Shown: in pieces, positions 42,950-51,272 of the stretch | Position numbering within the stretch: position 1 is the first letter of the stretch | Layout: each line of letters opens with the position of its first letter | From: UBA2199 sp964628035 | GTDB lineage: Bacteria; Acidobacteriota; Aminicenantia; UBA2199 | DNA length: 64,000 nt | Direction: 5' to 3' | Assembly: GCA_964628035.1 (NCBI GenBank) | Contig: CAZVPI010000010.1 | Span: forward strand, 35,502 to 99,501 | The notes under the pieces: generated by a model | What the model was told of the DNA's origin: nothing | What the model saw: the letters and a program-made list of their open reading frames with translations, nothing else | Databases searched by the model: none | Made by a program: the position numbers and the translations under genes

Positions 42950-43765
42950 CTAGAGGATGAGGTCGACGCCGGCGCGGGCGCGCTGCTGGACCTCGGGGAG
43001 GATCTTTTCGTCGGCCATCAGCTTCTTCAGGGCCGAGGCCGCCTGCTTTTCCCGGAACGCCACCAGCAGGTCGATCAGGGCGATCTGCACCTGGGGCGCC
43101 GTCTGCCGGGCCAGCGAGGCCGACAGGGCGGCGCGCACCTCGGGGTCGCCGGCATAGAGGTACAGGGCGTCGACCGCCTGCAGGCGGACGTTGACGCTGG
43201 GATCGCCGTCCAGGACCTGGAGCAGCTTGCGCCGCAGCTCCGCGCCGGGTACGGGATCCTGCGCCGCCAGCGAAACGCCCTGGAGCCGGGCCACGGCCGA
43301 GCTTTGCGAAAGGAGCGACAGCGAGGCCTGGCTGCGCAGCCGGCCGACCTCGCGGCTCAGCTGTTCGATCCGTTCGCGCTCGGCGGAGCCGTTGCGGCCG
43401 ACGAACAGGCCGGCGCCGAAGCCGACGACGACCACCAGCGCCGCGGCAGCCAGGCGCAGGGCCGGCTGCATCGCACCCGGCGCGGGAAGAAGCAGGCGCA
43501 GCCGCTCGCGCCACGGCCGTAGGCTGGCGCGATCCGCCTTGCGGCGCTCGGACTCCAGCATGCGGTAGAAATCGCGGCGCAGGTCGGGCCCGGGCTTCTC
43601 TTCGGGGAGCAGCCCCAGGCGCGACCAGGTCTCGTGAAGATCCTGCCATTCCTGCCAGCAGGCGGGGCAGGACTGCAGGTGACCGCGCAGGCGGTCGCTT
43701 TCTGCGGCCTCCAGGCCGTCCTGGAGCAGGTCGGGCAATTGCTTCTGGGCATCGAGGCAGTTCAT
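42950..43765 (-). CDS. Zinc-finger anti-sigma factor with HEAT-like periplasmic part
   Basis: A 271-residue membrane protein. The N-terminus has an anti-sigma zinc finger (CLDAQ...HLQSCPACW, with H-x3-C-x2-C), a basic linker, one membrane helix (about 98-117), a coiled coil and a C-terminal alpha repeat region (DPSVNVRLQAVDALYLYAGDP) resembling HEAT repeats. It should hold the ECF sigma factor at the membrane until a signal arrives; the HEAT-like part may be the sensor. ATG overlaps the sigma stop by 4 bases, the normal arrangement. Confidence 0.85.
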   Translation of the reverse strand: MNCLDAQKQLPDLLQDGLEAAESDRLRGHLQSCPACWQEWQDLHETWSRLGLLPEEKPGPDLRRDFYRMLESERRKADRASLRPWRERLRLLLPAPGAMQPALRLAAAALVVVVGFGAGLFVGRNGSAERERIEQLSREVGRLRSQASLSLLSQSSAVARLQGVSLAAQDPVPGAELRRKLLQVLDGDPSVNVRLQAVDALYLYAGDPEVRAALSASLARQTAPQVQIALIDLLVAFREKQAASALKKLMADEKILPEVQQRARAGVDLIL

Positions 43766-44316
43766 GACGTTCCTCCTTGGAGGTCGAGGTAATGGCGGCG
43801 CAACTCCTGCAGCGAGCGGTGCACGAGGACCTTGACCGACTCGACGCTGCAGGACATCATGGCGGCGATCTCCTGGTATTTCAGCTCCTGGAAGCGGGAA
43901 AGGAGCAGCACCTCGCGCCGGCGCAGGGGCAGGCGCTCCATGGCCCGGGCCAGCAGGTCGGCCTCCTGGTCTCCGGCCAGCCTTTGCTCCGGTCCCGGGG
44001 CCGGGCAGGGCTGCTGCTCCCAGGCCTCCTCGATCGGCCTTTCCGGCCGTTTCGCGCGCACGTGGTCGATGTGGACGTTGCGGCCGATCTGGTACATCCA
44101 GGTGGTGAACTTGCTGTCCCGGCGGAAGGTCTGGCGGTACTTGAGGATGCGCAGGAAGACCTCCTGGACCAGGTCCTGGCTCAGCGAGCGGTCGCGGCAC
44201 AGGTGGAGGAAGAAATTGTAGAGGCGCACGTGATGGCGCTCGAACAGGACGGCCAGCTTCTCGAGCCGCCCGGCCTGCACCTCGCTCATGACGCTTTCAT
44301 CGTCGGGCATCGGCAT
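43762..44316 (-). CDS. ECF-type RNA polymerase sigma factor
   Basis: A 184-residue sigma-70 family factor with region 2 (SLSQDLVQEVFLRILKYRQ, FTTWMYQIGRNVHIDHVR) and region 4 (LPLRRREVLLLSRFQELKY, YQEIAAMMSCSVESVKVLVHRSLQELR). No region 1 or 3, hence extracytoplasmic function class. It drives an operon with its anti-sigma factor and two DUF4097 proteins, probably an envelope-stress regulon. A conventional promoter lies 20 bases upstream. Confidence 0.93.
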   Translation of the reverse strand: MPMPDDESVMSEVQAGRLEKLAVLFERHHVRLYNFFLHLCRDRSLSQDLVQEVFLRILKYRQTFRRDSKFTTWMYQIGRNVHIDHVRAKRPERPIEEAWEQQPCPAPGPEQRLAGDQEADLLARAMERLPLRRREVLLLSRFQELKYQEIAAMMSCSVESVKVLVHRSLQELRRHYLDLQGGTS

Positions 44317-44336
44317 GGTCGCGCTCCCTGGATTCC

Positions 44337-44366
44337 ATTATACCTGGAATACTCGGCAACGGGCAA
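44337..44366 (-). promoter_or_regulatory. Promoter of the ECF sigma operon
   Basis: Minus strand TTGCCC (44361-44366), 18-base spacer, TATAAT (44337-44342), followed by AGGGAG before the ATG at 44316. Confidence 0.6.
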
Positions 44367-44480
44367 AAGGTTACAGCCTATAGGCTCTAGGCGCTAGGCT
44401 GGAGGAAAGGCATGAATGGAGGGTTTTGCTGTTGTCTTTTCTTGCTTTGCCCCTCTCCCCCTCAATCGTTCTCCGCCGCT
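44367..44480. repeat. Repeat spacer with CTAGGCGCTAGGC words
   Basis: Short degenerate words (CCTATAGGCTCTAGGCGCTAGGC and TTGCCCCTCTCCCCC) like those in other spacers. Sits between divergent promoters. No gene is visible. Confidence 0.4.
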
Positions 44481-44498
44481 GGAGTTTTGTTGAGCTTC

Positions 44499-44527
44499 TT
44501 GCTGCGGCGATTCTTCTCTGAGATAAT
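44499..44527 (+). promoter_or_regulatory. Candidate promoter of the AmgK-like gene
   Basis: TTGCTG (44499-44504), 17-base spacer, GATAAT (44522-44527). The GGAGG ribosome site and ATG at 44544 follow closely, leaving a very short leader. Confidence 0.45.
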
Positions 44528-44543
44528 CCCCCCCTGGAGGATC

Positions 44544-45644
44544 ATGCCCCGGACGGAAGCCCTGCCTGAAGCGCTGCTGCGCCTGCTGTCCCGTTGGCCG
44601 GGGGCCAGGCTGGAGAAGATCCACGCCGAGGCCTCGCGCCGGAGCTTCTACCGCCTGTTCGCCGGCACGTTTACGCGGGTGGCCATGGTCTACCCCGAGC
44701 CGTCTCCGCAGGAAGTGGAGAAATTCTGCGCCATGCGCAGGATCTACCATGACCATGGCCTGCGCGTGCCGGCCATCGACCGGGTGCTGGCCGACCAGGT
44801 GGTCTTGCAGGAAGACCTCGGCGACCTGCTGCTGCAGCGCGTCTGGCGCGGCGCCGGCTCCCGGGACCGGGGCCGGCTGCTCGGCCAGTGCCGCGAAATC
44901 CTAGAGGCGCTGGCCGCCGTCCCGCCAGTCCTGGCCGCCACCCGCCTGGACGCGGCGCGGCGCGACTGGGAGATGGATTTCTTCCTGGCCCACTTTGTCG
45001 CCCGCTTCCCGGCGCCCGGGGTGGGGGAGCTGGAGCTGCGAGCAGCCCTGTGCCGGCTGGTCCAGGCAGACGGCGCGGAAGACACGTTCGCCCACCGCGA
45101 CTTCCACTCGCGCAACATTTTGCTTGCAGGAGGGCGACTGGCCCTGGTCGACTTCCAGGATTCGCTCGTGGCCCCGCGCTATTACGACCTGGCTTCCCTG
45201 GCCTTCGATTCCTACCTCGACCTGGGGGCAGCGCGGGGCTCGCTGCTTCCCAACCTCGCCGCCCTGGGAGGCGACCACGAGCTCCGCCGGCTGCGCCTGA
45301 CCGCGCTGCAGCGCAACATCAAGGCCCTGGGCACCTTCGGTTTCCAGATCTTCGACCGCGGCCACAGAGTGTACTCGCGCTACCTACACAGGACCGTGCG
45401 CCACATCCAGGGACATTTGCACGTGCTCGCCGATCCGCAACTGGACGTGCTGGCCCGGTACTTTGCATCCGTGGATAGCACGAACTGTCGTGACGCGCAA
45501 CGCGTCACGGTTGCTTCCTCTATTCGATCGTTCCGGCGGCCACAACGACGTCTCCGTCGTAGAAAACGGCCAGCTGCCCCGGCGTCACGGCGCGCACCGG
45601 CTTGCGGAACGCCGCGCGGAGGCGGCCCGCCGTTGCCTCGATGA
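44544..45644 (+). CDS. Aminoglycoside phosphotransferase-fold kinase (AmgK/COG3178-like)
   Basis: A 366-residue protein with the phosphotransferase core: FAHRDFHSRNILL is the Brenner motif with catalytic Asp, and LVDFQDSLVAPRYYDLASL the metal-binding site. The layout matches COG3178 proteins such as AmgK, which phosphorylate N-acetylmuramate/N-acetylglucosamine at C1 in wall recycling; this specific role is inference. The ATG at 44544 follows GGAGG. Homology ends near ARYF (about residue 310); the last 50 or so codons run through a hairpin and overlap the opposing mnmA by 125 bases, so the natural stop may have been lost. Confidence 0.8.
   Translation: MPRTEALPEALLRLLSRWPGARLEKIHAEASRRSFYRLFAGTFTRVAMVYPEPSPQEVEKFCAMRRIYHDHGLRVPAIDRVLADQVVLQEDLGDLLLQRVWRGAGSRDRGRLLGQCREILEALAAVPPVLAATRLDAARRDWEMDFFLAHFVARFPAPGVGELELRAALCRLVQADGAEDTFAHRDFHSRNILLAGGRLALVDFQDSLVAPRYYDLASLAFDSYLDLGAARGSLLPNLAALGGDHELRRLRLTALQRNIKALGTFGFQIFDRGHRVYSRYLHRTVRHIQGHLHVLADPQLDVLARYFASVDSTNCRDAQRVTVASSIRSFRRPQRRLRRRKRPAAPASRRAPACGTPRGGGPPLPR
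45490..45508. terminator. Hairpin between the convergent kinase and mnmA genes
   Basis: GTGACGCG, loop CAA, CGCGTCAC: a perfect 8-bp stem just past the mnmA stop (45520). No long T-run, so termination strength is uncertain. Confidence 0.5.
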
Positions 45645-46554
45645 TCCCCGCCTCGTGCCCCTGCGCCTCATAGCGCACCTTGATCCGCAGCGTCTCGCCG
45701 GCCCGCAGCCCGCGCCAGTAGACCGGGTTGCGGGCGGTCAGGGAGCCGGCCAGCAGATCGCTCTCCTCGCCCAGAGTGACCGTGCCGGCGGCCAGGTCGC
45801 GTCCGGCCACGTAGAGCCGGCGGCCGGCGGCGAAACCGGTGCCGCGCCGCTGTCCCACGGTGAAGCGCAGGGCGCCCTGGTGGCGTCCGATCACCCGGCC
45901 GGCGGTATCCAGGATGTCGCCCGCTCTCAGGCCGCCGGGGCAATGGCGGCCGAGCCAGGAGGCAAGCGCCTCGCCCTGGAGGAAGCAGACGTCCTGGCTC
46001 TCCTTGCCGGAAACGAGAGGCAGCCCTGAAACGAGCCTGCGCACCTCGGCAACGGTGGTCCCGCCCAGTGGGAATTCGACCCTGGCCAGCACGGCCGGCT
46101 CGATGGCGGCCAGGAAGTACACTTGCGATTTTCGCCGGTCGCGCGGCTCGCGCAGGAACCAGCGGCCGCCGGCGAGAACCTTGTCGGCATAGTGCCCGGT
46201 GGCCAGGAAGACGCCCGGCGCCTCGCGGCGCGCCGCCTCCAGCAGCAGGCCGAACTTGACATGGCGGTTGCACAGGACGCAGGGGTTGGGGGTCAGGCCG
46301 CGGCCGTAGCCGGCGGCGAAGGGCTCCATGACCTTCTCCCTGAAAGGCGCCTCCAGGTCGACCGCCCGCCAGGTCAGGCCGATCGTCCTCGCCAGCGCCG
46401 CGATGCGCTCCAGCCGCTCCTCCTCTCCCAACAGCCCCAGGCGCATGGTCAGCGTTCTGACGTCGCGCCCCTGCTCGCGCAGGATCAGCGCGGCGGCGGC
46501 CGAGTCCTTGCCGCCGCTGAAGGCCACGACCACCGGCCCTTCCTTCAGGCGCAC
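45520..46554 (-). CDS. mnmA: tRNA-specific 2-thiouridylase MnmA
   Basis: MnmA puts sulfur at C2 of U34 in tRNAs for Lys, Glu and Gln. The 344-residue protein has the PP-loop AFSGGKDSAAAAL near the N-terminus, the TPNPCVLCNRHVKF segment with one catalytic Cys, ATGHYAD, SQVYFLA, and SQDVCF with the second Cys, then the C-terminal barrel. It starts with GTG overlapping the end of dusB by 10 bases. Slightly short in the first domain but otherwise normal. Confidence 0.93.
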   Translation of the reverse strand: MRLKEGPVVVAFSGGKDSAAAALILREQGRDVRTLTMRLGLLGEEERLERIAALARTIGLTWRAVDLEAPFREKVMEPFAAGYGRGLTPNPCVLCNRHVKFGLLLEAARREAPGVFLATGHYADKVLAGGRWFLREPRDRRKSQVYFLAAIEPAVLARVEFPLGGTTVAEVRRLVSGLPLVSGKESQDVCFLQGEALASWLGRHCPGGLRAGDILDTAGRVIGRHQGALRFTVGQRRGTGFAAGRRLYVAGRDLAAGTVTLGEESDLLAGSLTARNPVYWRGLRAGETLRIKVRYEAQGHEAGIIEATAGRLRAAFRKPVRAVTPGQLAVFYDGDVVVAAGTIE

Positions 46555-47480
46555 GGGAAGGTTTCCTCGAGGAAGCCGCGCGCCTCGGCGAAATCCTGGC
46601 TCAGGAAGATGCGCCGCTTCCAGGAGCGGGATCCGGGGCGGCTGAGGACCAGGAAGCGGGTGAAGGCCTTGAGCTTGCCCAGGCGCTTGCGCTCGGGGTA
46701 ATGCTCGGCGATCAGGTCGGCCAGGCGGCGGACGTAGCCGCCCCAGTCCCGCTCCGCCGTCTGGCGGCCTGCGATCTCGCGGAAGAGGAAGGGGTTGGCC
46801 AGGGCGCCGCGGCCGATGAGCACGCCATCGACCTGCTGCAGCTTCTCCAGGGCGAAGGGCAGGGTCATGATGTCCCCGTTGCCCAGGAGCGGGATGCGCA
46901 GCCCGGCGCGGATGGCGGCCGCCTCCTGCCAGCGCGCGACGCCGGCATAGCCGTCGCTGCGCAGCCGGAAATGGACGGCCACGGCGTCGGCCCCCTCCTG
47001 CTCGATGACGCGCGTCGTCTCCAGGACGTTGACCTGGTTGAAACCCAGGCGCACCTTCACCGTCAGCGGCAGCGCCGTGCTGCGGCGCACGGCGCCGACG
47101 ATTGCCGCCAGGCGCGGCAGGTCCTGCAGCAGGCCGGAGCCGGCCCCCGAGCGCACCACCTTGGGCACGGGGCAGCCCATGTTGATGTCAATGCCGGCGT
47201 AGCCGGTCTCGGCCGAGACGATGGCCGCCGCCTCGGCCAGCGCCCGGGGGTCGGCGCCGAACAGCTGGATGAACTGGGGGACGCGCGCGGGGAAGCCGGC
47301 GATCATCTCCAGGGTGCGACGGTTGCGGCGGCGCAGCCCCTCGGCGGCGATCATCTCCGAGACCATGGCGCCGCAGCCGCCGATCTCGTCCATCAGCTGG
47401 CGCAGGACGCGGTCGGTCAGGCCGGCCATGGGGGCCAGCAGGGTGGGCTGCTCGAGATACAGGGCGCCGATCTTCAGCAT
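46545..47480 (-). CDS. dusB: tRNA-dihydrouridine synthase (DusB-like)
   Basis: A 311-residue FMN enzyme that reduces uridines in the tRNA D-loop. Features: LLAPMAGLTDRVLRQL at the start, INMGCPVPKVVRSGAGSGLL with the catalytic Cys, AVHFRLRSDGYAG and LLGNGDIMT in the barrel, and a C-terminal helical domain. It forms a tRNA-modification pair with mnmA, which overlaps its end. A TATAAT ends only six bases before the ATG, so the mRNA may be leaderless. Confidence 0.92.
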   Translation of the reverse strand: MLKIGALYLEQPTLLAPMAGLTDRVLRQLMDEIGGCGAMVSEMIAAEGLRRRNRRTLEMIAGFPARVPQFIQLFGADPRALAEAAAIVSAETGYAGIDINMGCPVPKVVRSGAGSGLLQDLPRLAAIVGAVRRSTALPLTVKVRLGFNQVNVLETTRVIEQEGADAVAVHFRLRSDGYAGVARWQEAAAIRAGLRIPLLGNGDIMTLPFALEKLQQVDGVLIGRGALANPFLFREIAGRQTAERDWGGYVRRLADLIAEHYPERKRLGKLKAFTRFLVLSRPGSRSWKRRIFLSQDFAEARGFLEETFPCA

Positions 47481-47486
47481 GGGAGG

Positions 47487-47492
47487 ATTATA
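47487..47492 (-). promoter_or_regulatory. TATAAT immediately before dusB
   Basis: On the minus strand TATAAT is followed by CCTCCC and then the ATG at 47480, so transcription would begin at or next to the start codon. No clear -35 is seen. Confidence 0.4.
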
Positions 47493-47595
47493 CCATGCGT
47501 CGCCCAGCGCGGAGCAGGACTGGCGACCTGGGGCTTGTTCCCTTCAGCGCAGGCTGCTCCTGCCGGCGCGGCTGCAAACCGGTTGCATCCTTCCA

Positions 47596-47624
47596 TTGCC
47601 TGTGGCGGGGAGGAGGACTATAAT
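47596..47624 (+). promoter_or_regulatory. Promoter of the DUF937 gene
   Basis: TTGCCT (47596-47601), 17-base spacer, TATAAT (47619-47624), then GGAGAGCTGC before the ATG at 47661. Confidence 0.65.
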
Positions 47625-47660
47625 CAAGCCAGTCAAGCAAATTGATCCAAGGAGAGCTGC

Positions 47661-48299
47661 ATGAACCTGATGGAAGCGATCTTGGGCGGCGGCGGTTCCC
47701 CGGTCTCCTCGATGGCCAAGCAGTTCGGCCTGGGCGAGGACCAGGTCACCCAGGTGATTCAGAAAATGATCCCGGCCCTGACCAACGGCGTCAAAAAGAA
47801 CATCCAGCAGAAGAGCGGCCTGGAAGGCCTGCTGCAGGCGCTGAACAAGGGCAACCACGACCGCTACCTGGACAACCCCGACGACTTGCTGAACGCCACC
47901 GACGACGGCAACGGCATCCTCAAGCACATCCTCGGCAGCAAGGACATGAGCCGCGCCCTGGCCGACCGCACCGCCAGGACCACGGGCGTCAGCTCCGGCA
48001 TCCTGAAGAAGATGCTGCCGCTGATCGCCGCCCTGGTCATGGGCTCGCTGAAGAAGCAGGGGAGCAGCGCGGGCATGCTCGACCAGCTGCTGGGCGGCAT
48101 CCTGGGCGGCGGCCGCTCGACCTCGCGCGCCTCGGCCGGCGGCGGCCTGCTCGGCGGCATCCTGGGCGGGCTGCTCGGCGGCGCCAGGAAGAAGAGCGCC
48201 GCTCCCTCTGGGCTGGAGGCGCTGACCGGCCTGCTCGACGCCGACGGCGAGGGATCGGTGATCGACGACTTGCTGGGGTTTGCCAAGAAAGCTCTCTAG
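47661..48299 (+). CDS. DUF937-type protein with Gly-rich C-terminus
   Basis: A 212-residue protein. The N-terminal 135 residues are helical with the DUF937 pattern (SMAKQFGLGEDQVTQVIQKMIPAL, ILKHILGSKDMSRALADRTARTTG, LPLIAALVMGSLKKQ). The C-terminal part is Gly-rich (GGGLLGGILGGLLGGARKK) and then has a short helical end. Function of the family is unknown. GGAGAGC precedes the ATG. It is a single-gene transcript between dusB and a repeat spacer. Confidence 0.75.
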   Translation: MNLMEAILGGGGSPVSSMAKQFGLGEDQVTQVIQKMIPALTNGVKKNIQQKSGLEGLLQALNKGNHDRYLDNPDDLLNATDDGNGILKHILGSKDMSRALADRTARTTGVSSGILKKMLPLIAALVMGSLKKQGSSAGMLDQLLGGILGGGRSTSRASAGGGLLGGILGGLLGGARKKSAAPSGLEALTGLLDADGEGSVIDDLLGFAKKAL

Positions 48300-48512
48300 G
48301 CATTCGGCATACGGCTGACGGCGAGCGGCAGCGGCAAGGAATTGTCCTTGGTGATGGGTGACGAGTGACAAGTGACGGAGGGAAGCATTGGATCAAGCCA
48401 GGGCTGTTTCTTGTCACGTATCATCACTCTTGCATAATGAAAGGTCGATCCAGCGCTGCTACCGTACGCCGTACGCCGTAAACCGTACGCCGAGTTCGTC
48501 AAACCGGGCCCT
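48300..48512. repeat. Repeat spacer with GCCGTACGCC and GTGACGAGTGACAAGTGAC words
   Basis: Contains GGCATACGGCTGACGGCGAGCGG, GTGATGGGTGACGAGTGACAAGTGACGG and CCGTACGCCGTACGCCGTAAACC, i.e. three of the word classes found in the other spacers. No gene is visible. Confidence 0.55.
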
Positions 48513-48540
48513 TTACAGCTGCAGCCTTGTGAGCTAGAAT
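48513..48540 (+). promoter_or_regulatory. Candidate promoter of the zinc-ribbon gene
   Basis: TTACAG (48513-48518), 16-base spacer, TAGAAT (48535-48540), 20 bases before the ATG. Confidence 0.4.
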
Positions 48541-48560
48541 GCAGCCAGAGGTCAAGAACG

Positions 48561-48794
48561 ATGCCTGTGTACGATTATAAATGCCGCAAGTGCGGCGCCG
48601 AGTTCGAGAAGTTCTTGCGCTCCATGTCCGCCGCCGCCGCGGTGCAATGCGAGAAATGCGGCAGCTCCCAGGTGACCAAGCTCATCACCTGCTGCGCCAT
48701 TTCCTCCGGCGGCAAGACTGAAGGCTCCGGAAGCGCGAGTTCCTCTTCGTCCTGCAGCAGCTGCTCGACGCACAATTGCGGCAGCTGCCATTAG
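48561..48794 (+). CDS. FmdB-family zinc-ribbon protein
   Basis: A 77-residue regulatory-type zinc ribbon. MPVYDYKCRKCGAEFE opens the family signature; the second knuckle is CEKCGS. FmdB-like proteins are small cytoplasmic zinc ribbons of unclear function. The tail is Ser-rich and ends with a Cys-rich patch (SSCSSCSTHNCGSCH), which is common in this family. Confidence 0.85.
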   Translation: MPVYDYKCRKCGAEFEKFLRSMSAAAAVQCEKCGSSQVTKLITCCAISSGGKTEGSGSASSSSSCSSCSTHNCGSCH

Positions 48795-49040
48795 AGCTAA
48801 GGCGCACTCGGCTTACGGCTGAAGGCGTAAGGTCGGAGCAAAAGCCTGAAGATTTCCTTGGAATGGCTTTCCCGCCTGACGAATCCCTTCTGGATGAGTA
48901 GGAAGGCTTCAGCGCAAATATCTGATTCTAGCTGAATGAGTTTGGCGCTGGCAGCCCGAATCTGGCAAACCCATTGCAACACGTTCGTTCTGTTACTGGG
49001 GTCGCCTGGCGCCTTATGCCGTACGCCGTATGCCGAACGC
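48795..49040. repeat. Repeat spacer
   Basis: Contains CGGCTTACGGCTGAAGGCGTAAGG and TTATGCCGTACGCCGTATGCCGAAC words shared with other spacers; the remaining sequence has no recognisable feature. Confidence 0.45.
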
Positions 49041-50333
49041 TCAGTCCTTTTCTTTGTAGTTGTAGATGATTTTCCCGCCGACAATGGTATAGGCGATGGC
49101 TCCCTGCCCCTCCCAGCCCAGGAACGGGCAGTTGTTGGCCTTGGAGCGGAAGTCCTTCTCCTCGATCTTGAAGCGTTTCCTGGGATCGAGGATCGTCAGG
49201 TCGGCGGGCAGGCCGGGCTTGACGCGGCCGCGGTCGTCCAGGCCCAGCACCCGCGCCGGGTTGAAGGAGAACAGCTCGACCAGGCGCGGCAGGGAGATGA
49301 GTTTCGTGCGCACCAGGCGGTCGTGGATGACGGGGAACGAGGTCTCCATGCCGATGACGCCGAAGGGGGCGTACTCGAACTCCTTGTCCTTGTCGTCGCG
49401 GGTGTGCGGGGCGTGGTCGGAGGCGATGCAGTCGATGGTGCCGTCCTGCAGGCCGCGGACCAGCTCCAGGCGGTCGGCCTCGCTGCGCAGCGGCGGCTTG
49501 ACCTTGTACACGGTGCCGTAGCCCTGCAGCCGCTCCTCGTTGAGCAGCAGGTGGTGCGGGGTGGCGTCGCAGCTGACCGGCGTCTTGGCCCGGCGGGCGT
49601 TGCGCACCAGATCGACCGAGCCGGCGGTCGACAGGTGGGTCAGGTGCAGCTTGGACTGGATGCGCTCCTGCAGGATCAGGTCGCGGGCGACGATGACCTC
49701 CTCGGCGGCCTTGAGGATGCCGCGCAGCCCGTACTTGTAGGAGACGTAGCCCTCGTTGACCTGCCCCTCGGCCGAGATCGAGTGGTCCTCGGGGTGCTCG
49801 ATGATCGGCACGCCGAGCATCTTGGCGTATTCCAGGGCCTTGCGGATCAGGTCGGCCTTCATCACGCAGCAGCCGTCGTCGGAGAAGGCCACGGCGCCGC
49901 CCTCGACCAGGTCGGCCATCTCGACGATGTTCTCGCCCAGCAGGCCGCGGGAGACGGCGGCCACCGGGAAGATGTTGACCAGACCCACCTGGCGGGCGCG
50001 GGCGATGATGTACTCGGTCACCGAGCGGTTGTCGTTGACCGGGTCGGTGTTGGCCATGCAGGCCACCGAGGTGAAGCCGCCGCGGGCCGCGGCCTGGGAG
50101 CCGCTGGCGATCGACTCCTTGTTCTCCTGCCCCGGCTCGCGCAGATGGACGTGCAGGTCGATGAAGCCCGGGGCCACGACCAGGTTCCCGGCGTCGAGGA
50201 CCTGGACGCCGGGGCGGCGGGCGATGGACCGGCCGACCTGCTTCACCCGGCCGTTCTCCAGCAGCACGTCCAGGGCGCGGTCGCAGCGCGAGGCGGGGTC
50301 GATCAGGCGGCCGTTCTTAATGAGCAGTTTCAT
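49041..50333 (-). CDS. pyrC: Dihydroorotase
   Basis: Catalyses ring closure of carbamoyl-aspartate to dihydroorotate in pyrimidine synthesis. The 430-residue amidohydrolase has IDLHVHLREPGQENKES with two zinc His, the HPEDHS and THLST segments with further His ligands, and ASDHAPHTRDDK with the catalytic Asp, all class I dihydroorotase motifs. The start overlaps the end of pyrB by 17 bases. Last gene of the pyrR-pyrB-pyrC operon. Confidence 0.95.
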   Translation of the reverse strand: MKLLIKNGRLIDPASRCDRALDVLLENGRVKQVGRSIARRPGVQVLDAGNLVVAPGFIDLHVHLREPGQENKESIASGSQAAARGGFTSVACMANTDPVNDNRSVTEYIIARARQVGLVNIFPVAAVSRGLLGENIVEMADLVEGGAVAFSDDGCCVMKADLIRKALEYAKMLGVPIIEHPEDHSISAEGQVNEGYVSYKYGLRGILKAAEEVIVARDLILQERIQSKLHLTHLSTAGSVDLVRNARRAKTPVSCDATPHHLLLNEERLQGYGTVYKVKPPLRSEADRLELVRGLQDGTIDCIASDHAPHTRDDKDKEFEYAPFGVIGMETSFPVIHDRLVRTKLISLPRLVELFSFNPARVLGLDDRGRVKPGLPADLTILDPRKRFKIEEKDFRSKANNCPFLGWEGQGAIAYTIVGGKIIYNYKEKD

Positions 50334-51261
50334 GAATGTCTCCCTTCAGAAGGTAAAGGACGGCCATGCGCACGGCGATGCCGTTGGTCACCTGCTGCAG
50401 GATCACCGAGCGCTCGCAGTCGGCCATCGAGGTCTCGATCTCCACGTCACGGTTGATCGGCCCCGGGTGCATGAGGATGGCGCGCTTGGCGGCCAGGGCG
50501 AAGATCGCGGGGCTGATGGCGAAGCGCTCGCGGTACTCGCGGATCGAGGGGAAGTAGTTCTTGGCGCCGCGCTCGGCCTGCACGCGCAGCATCATGACCA
50601 CGTCGGCGTGGCGCACGCCGCGGCGGATGTCGTAGTGGATCCGGGCCCCCATCTTCTCGAATTCGGCCGGCACCAGCGAAGGCGGGCCGATGAGGGCGAC
50701 CTCGTTGCCGAGCTTGTGGTGCAGGATGAGGTTGGAGCGGGCCACGCGCGAGTGCAGGATGTCGCCGACGATGGCCACCTTCAGGCCGCGCAGCGTGCCC
50801 AGGCGCTGGCGGATGGTCAGGGCGTCGAGCAGGGCCTGGGTGGGGTGCTCGTGGAAGCCGTCGCCGGCGTTGACGATCGAGGAGCGGGCGAAGGTGGTCA
50901 GGTAGTGGGGCGCCCCCGAGGCCGAGTGGCGGATGACGATGATGTGCGGATTCATGGCCTCCAGCGTCAGCACCGTGTCCTTGAGCGTCTCGCCCTTCTT
51001 CAGGCTCGACACCGAGGAGTTGAAGTTGATCAGGTCGGCGCTCAGGCGCTTGGCCGCGATCTCGAACGAGCTGCGCGTGCGCGTGGAGTTCTCGAAGAAG
51101 AGGTTGACGACCGTCTTGCCCTTCAGGGCCGGCACCTTCTTGACGTCGCGGCTGGAGACCTCGATGAAGGCCTCGGCCGTCTCCAGGATGGTCTTGATGT
51201 CGCCGACGCCGAGGTGCTCGATCCCCAGCAGGTGGTCCTGGCGGAACTCGTGCTTTTTCAT
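50317..51261 (-). CDS. pyrB: Aspartate carbamoyltransferase catalytic subunit
   Basis: Joins carbamoyl phosphate and aspartate, the first committed step of pyrimidine synthesis. The 314-residue protein has the carbamoyl-phosphate loop FENSTRTRSSFEIAAKRL, HPTQALLDAL and a C-terminal HPGPINRDVEI. No pyrI regulatory subunit gene is visible; regulation may come through PyrR encoded just upstream (11 bases away). Confidence 0.96.
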   Translation of the reverse strand: MKKHEFRQDHLLGIEHLGVGDIKTILETAEAFIEVSSRDVKKVPALKGKTVVNLFFENSTRTRSSFEIAAKRLSADLINFNSSVSSLKKGETLKDTVLTLEAMNPHIIVIRHSASGAPHYLTTFARSSIVNAGDGFHEHPTQALLDALTIRQRLGTLRGLKVAIVGDILHSRVARSNLILHHKLGNEVALIGPPSLVPAEFEKMGARIHYDIRRGVRHADVVMMLRVQAERGAKNYFPSIREYRERFAISPAIFALAAKRAILMHPGPINRDVEIETSMADCERSVILQQVTNGIAVRMAVLYLLKGDIHETAH

Positions 51262-51272
51262 CTCCGGCTCCC

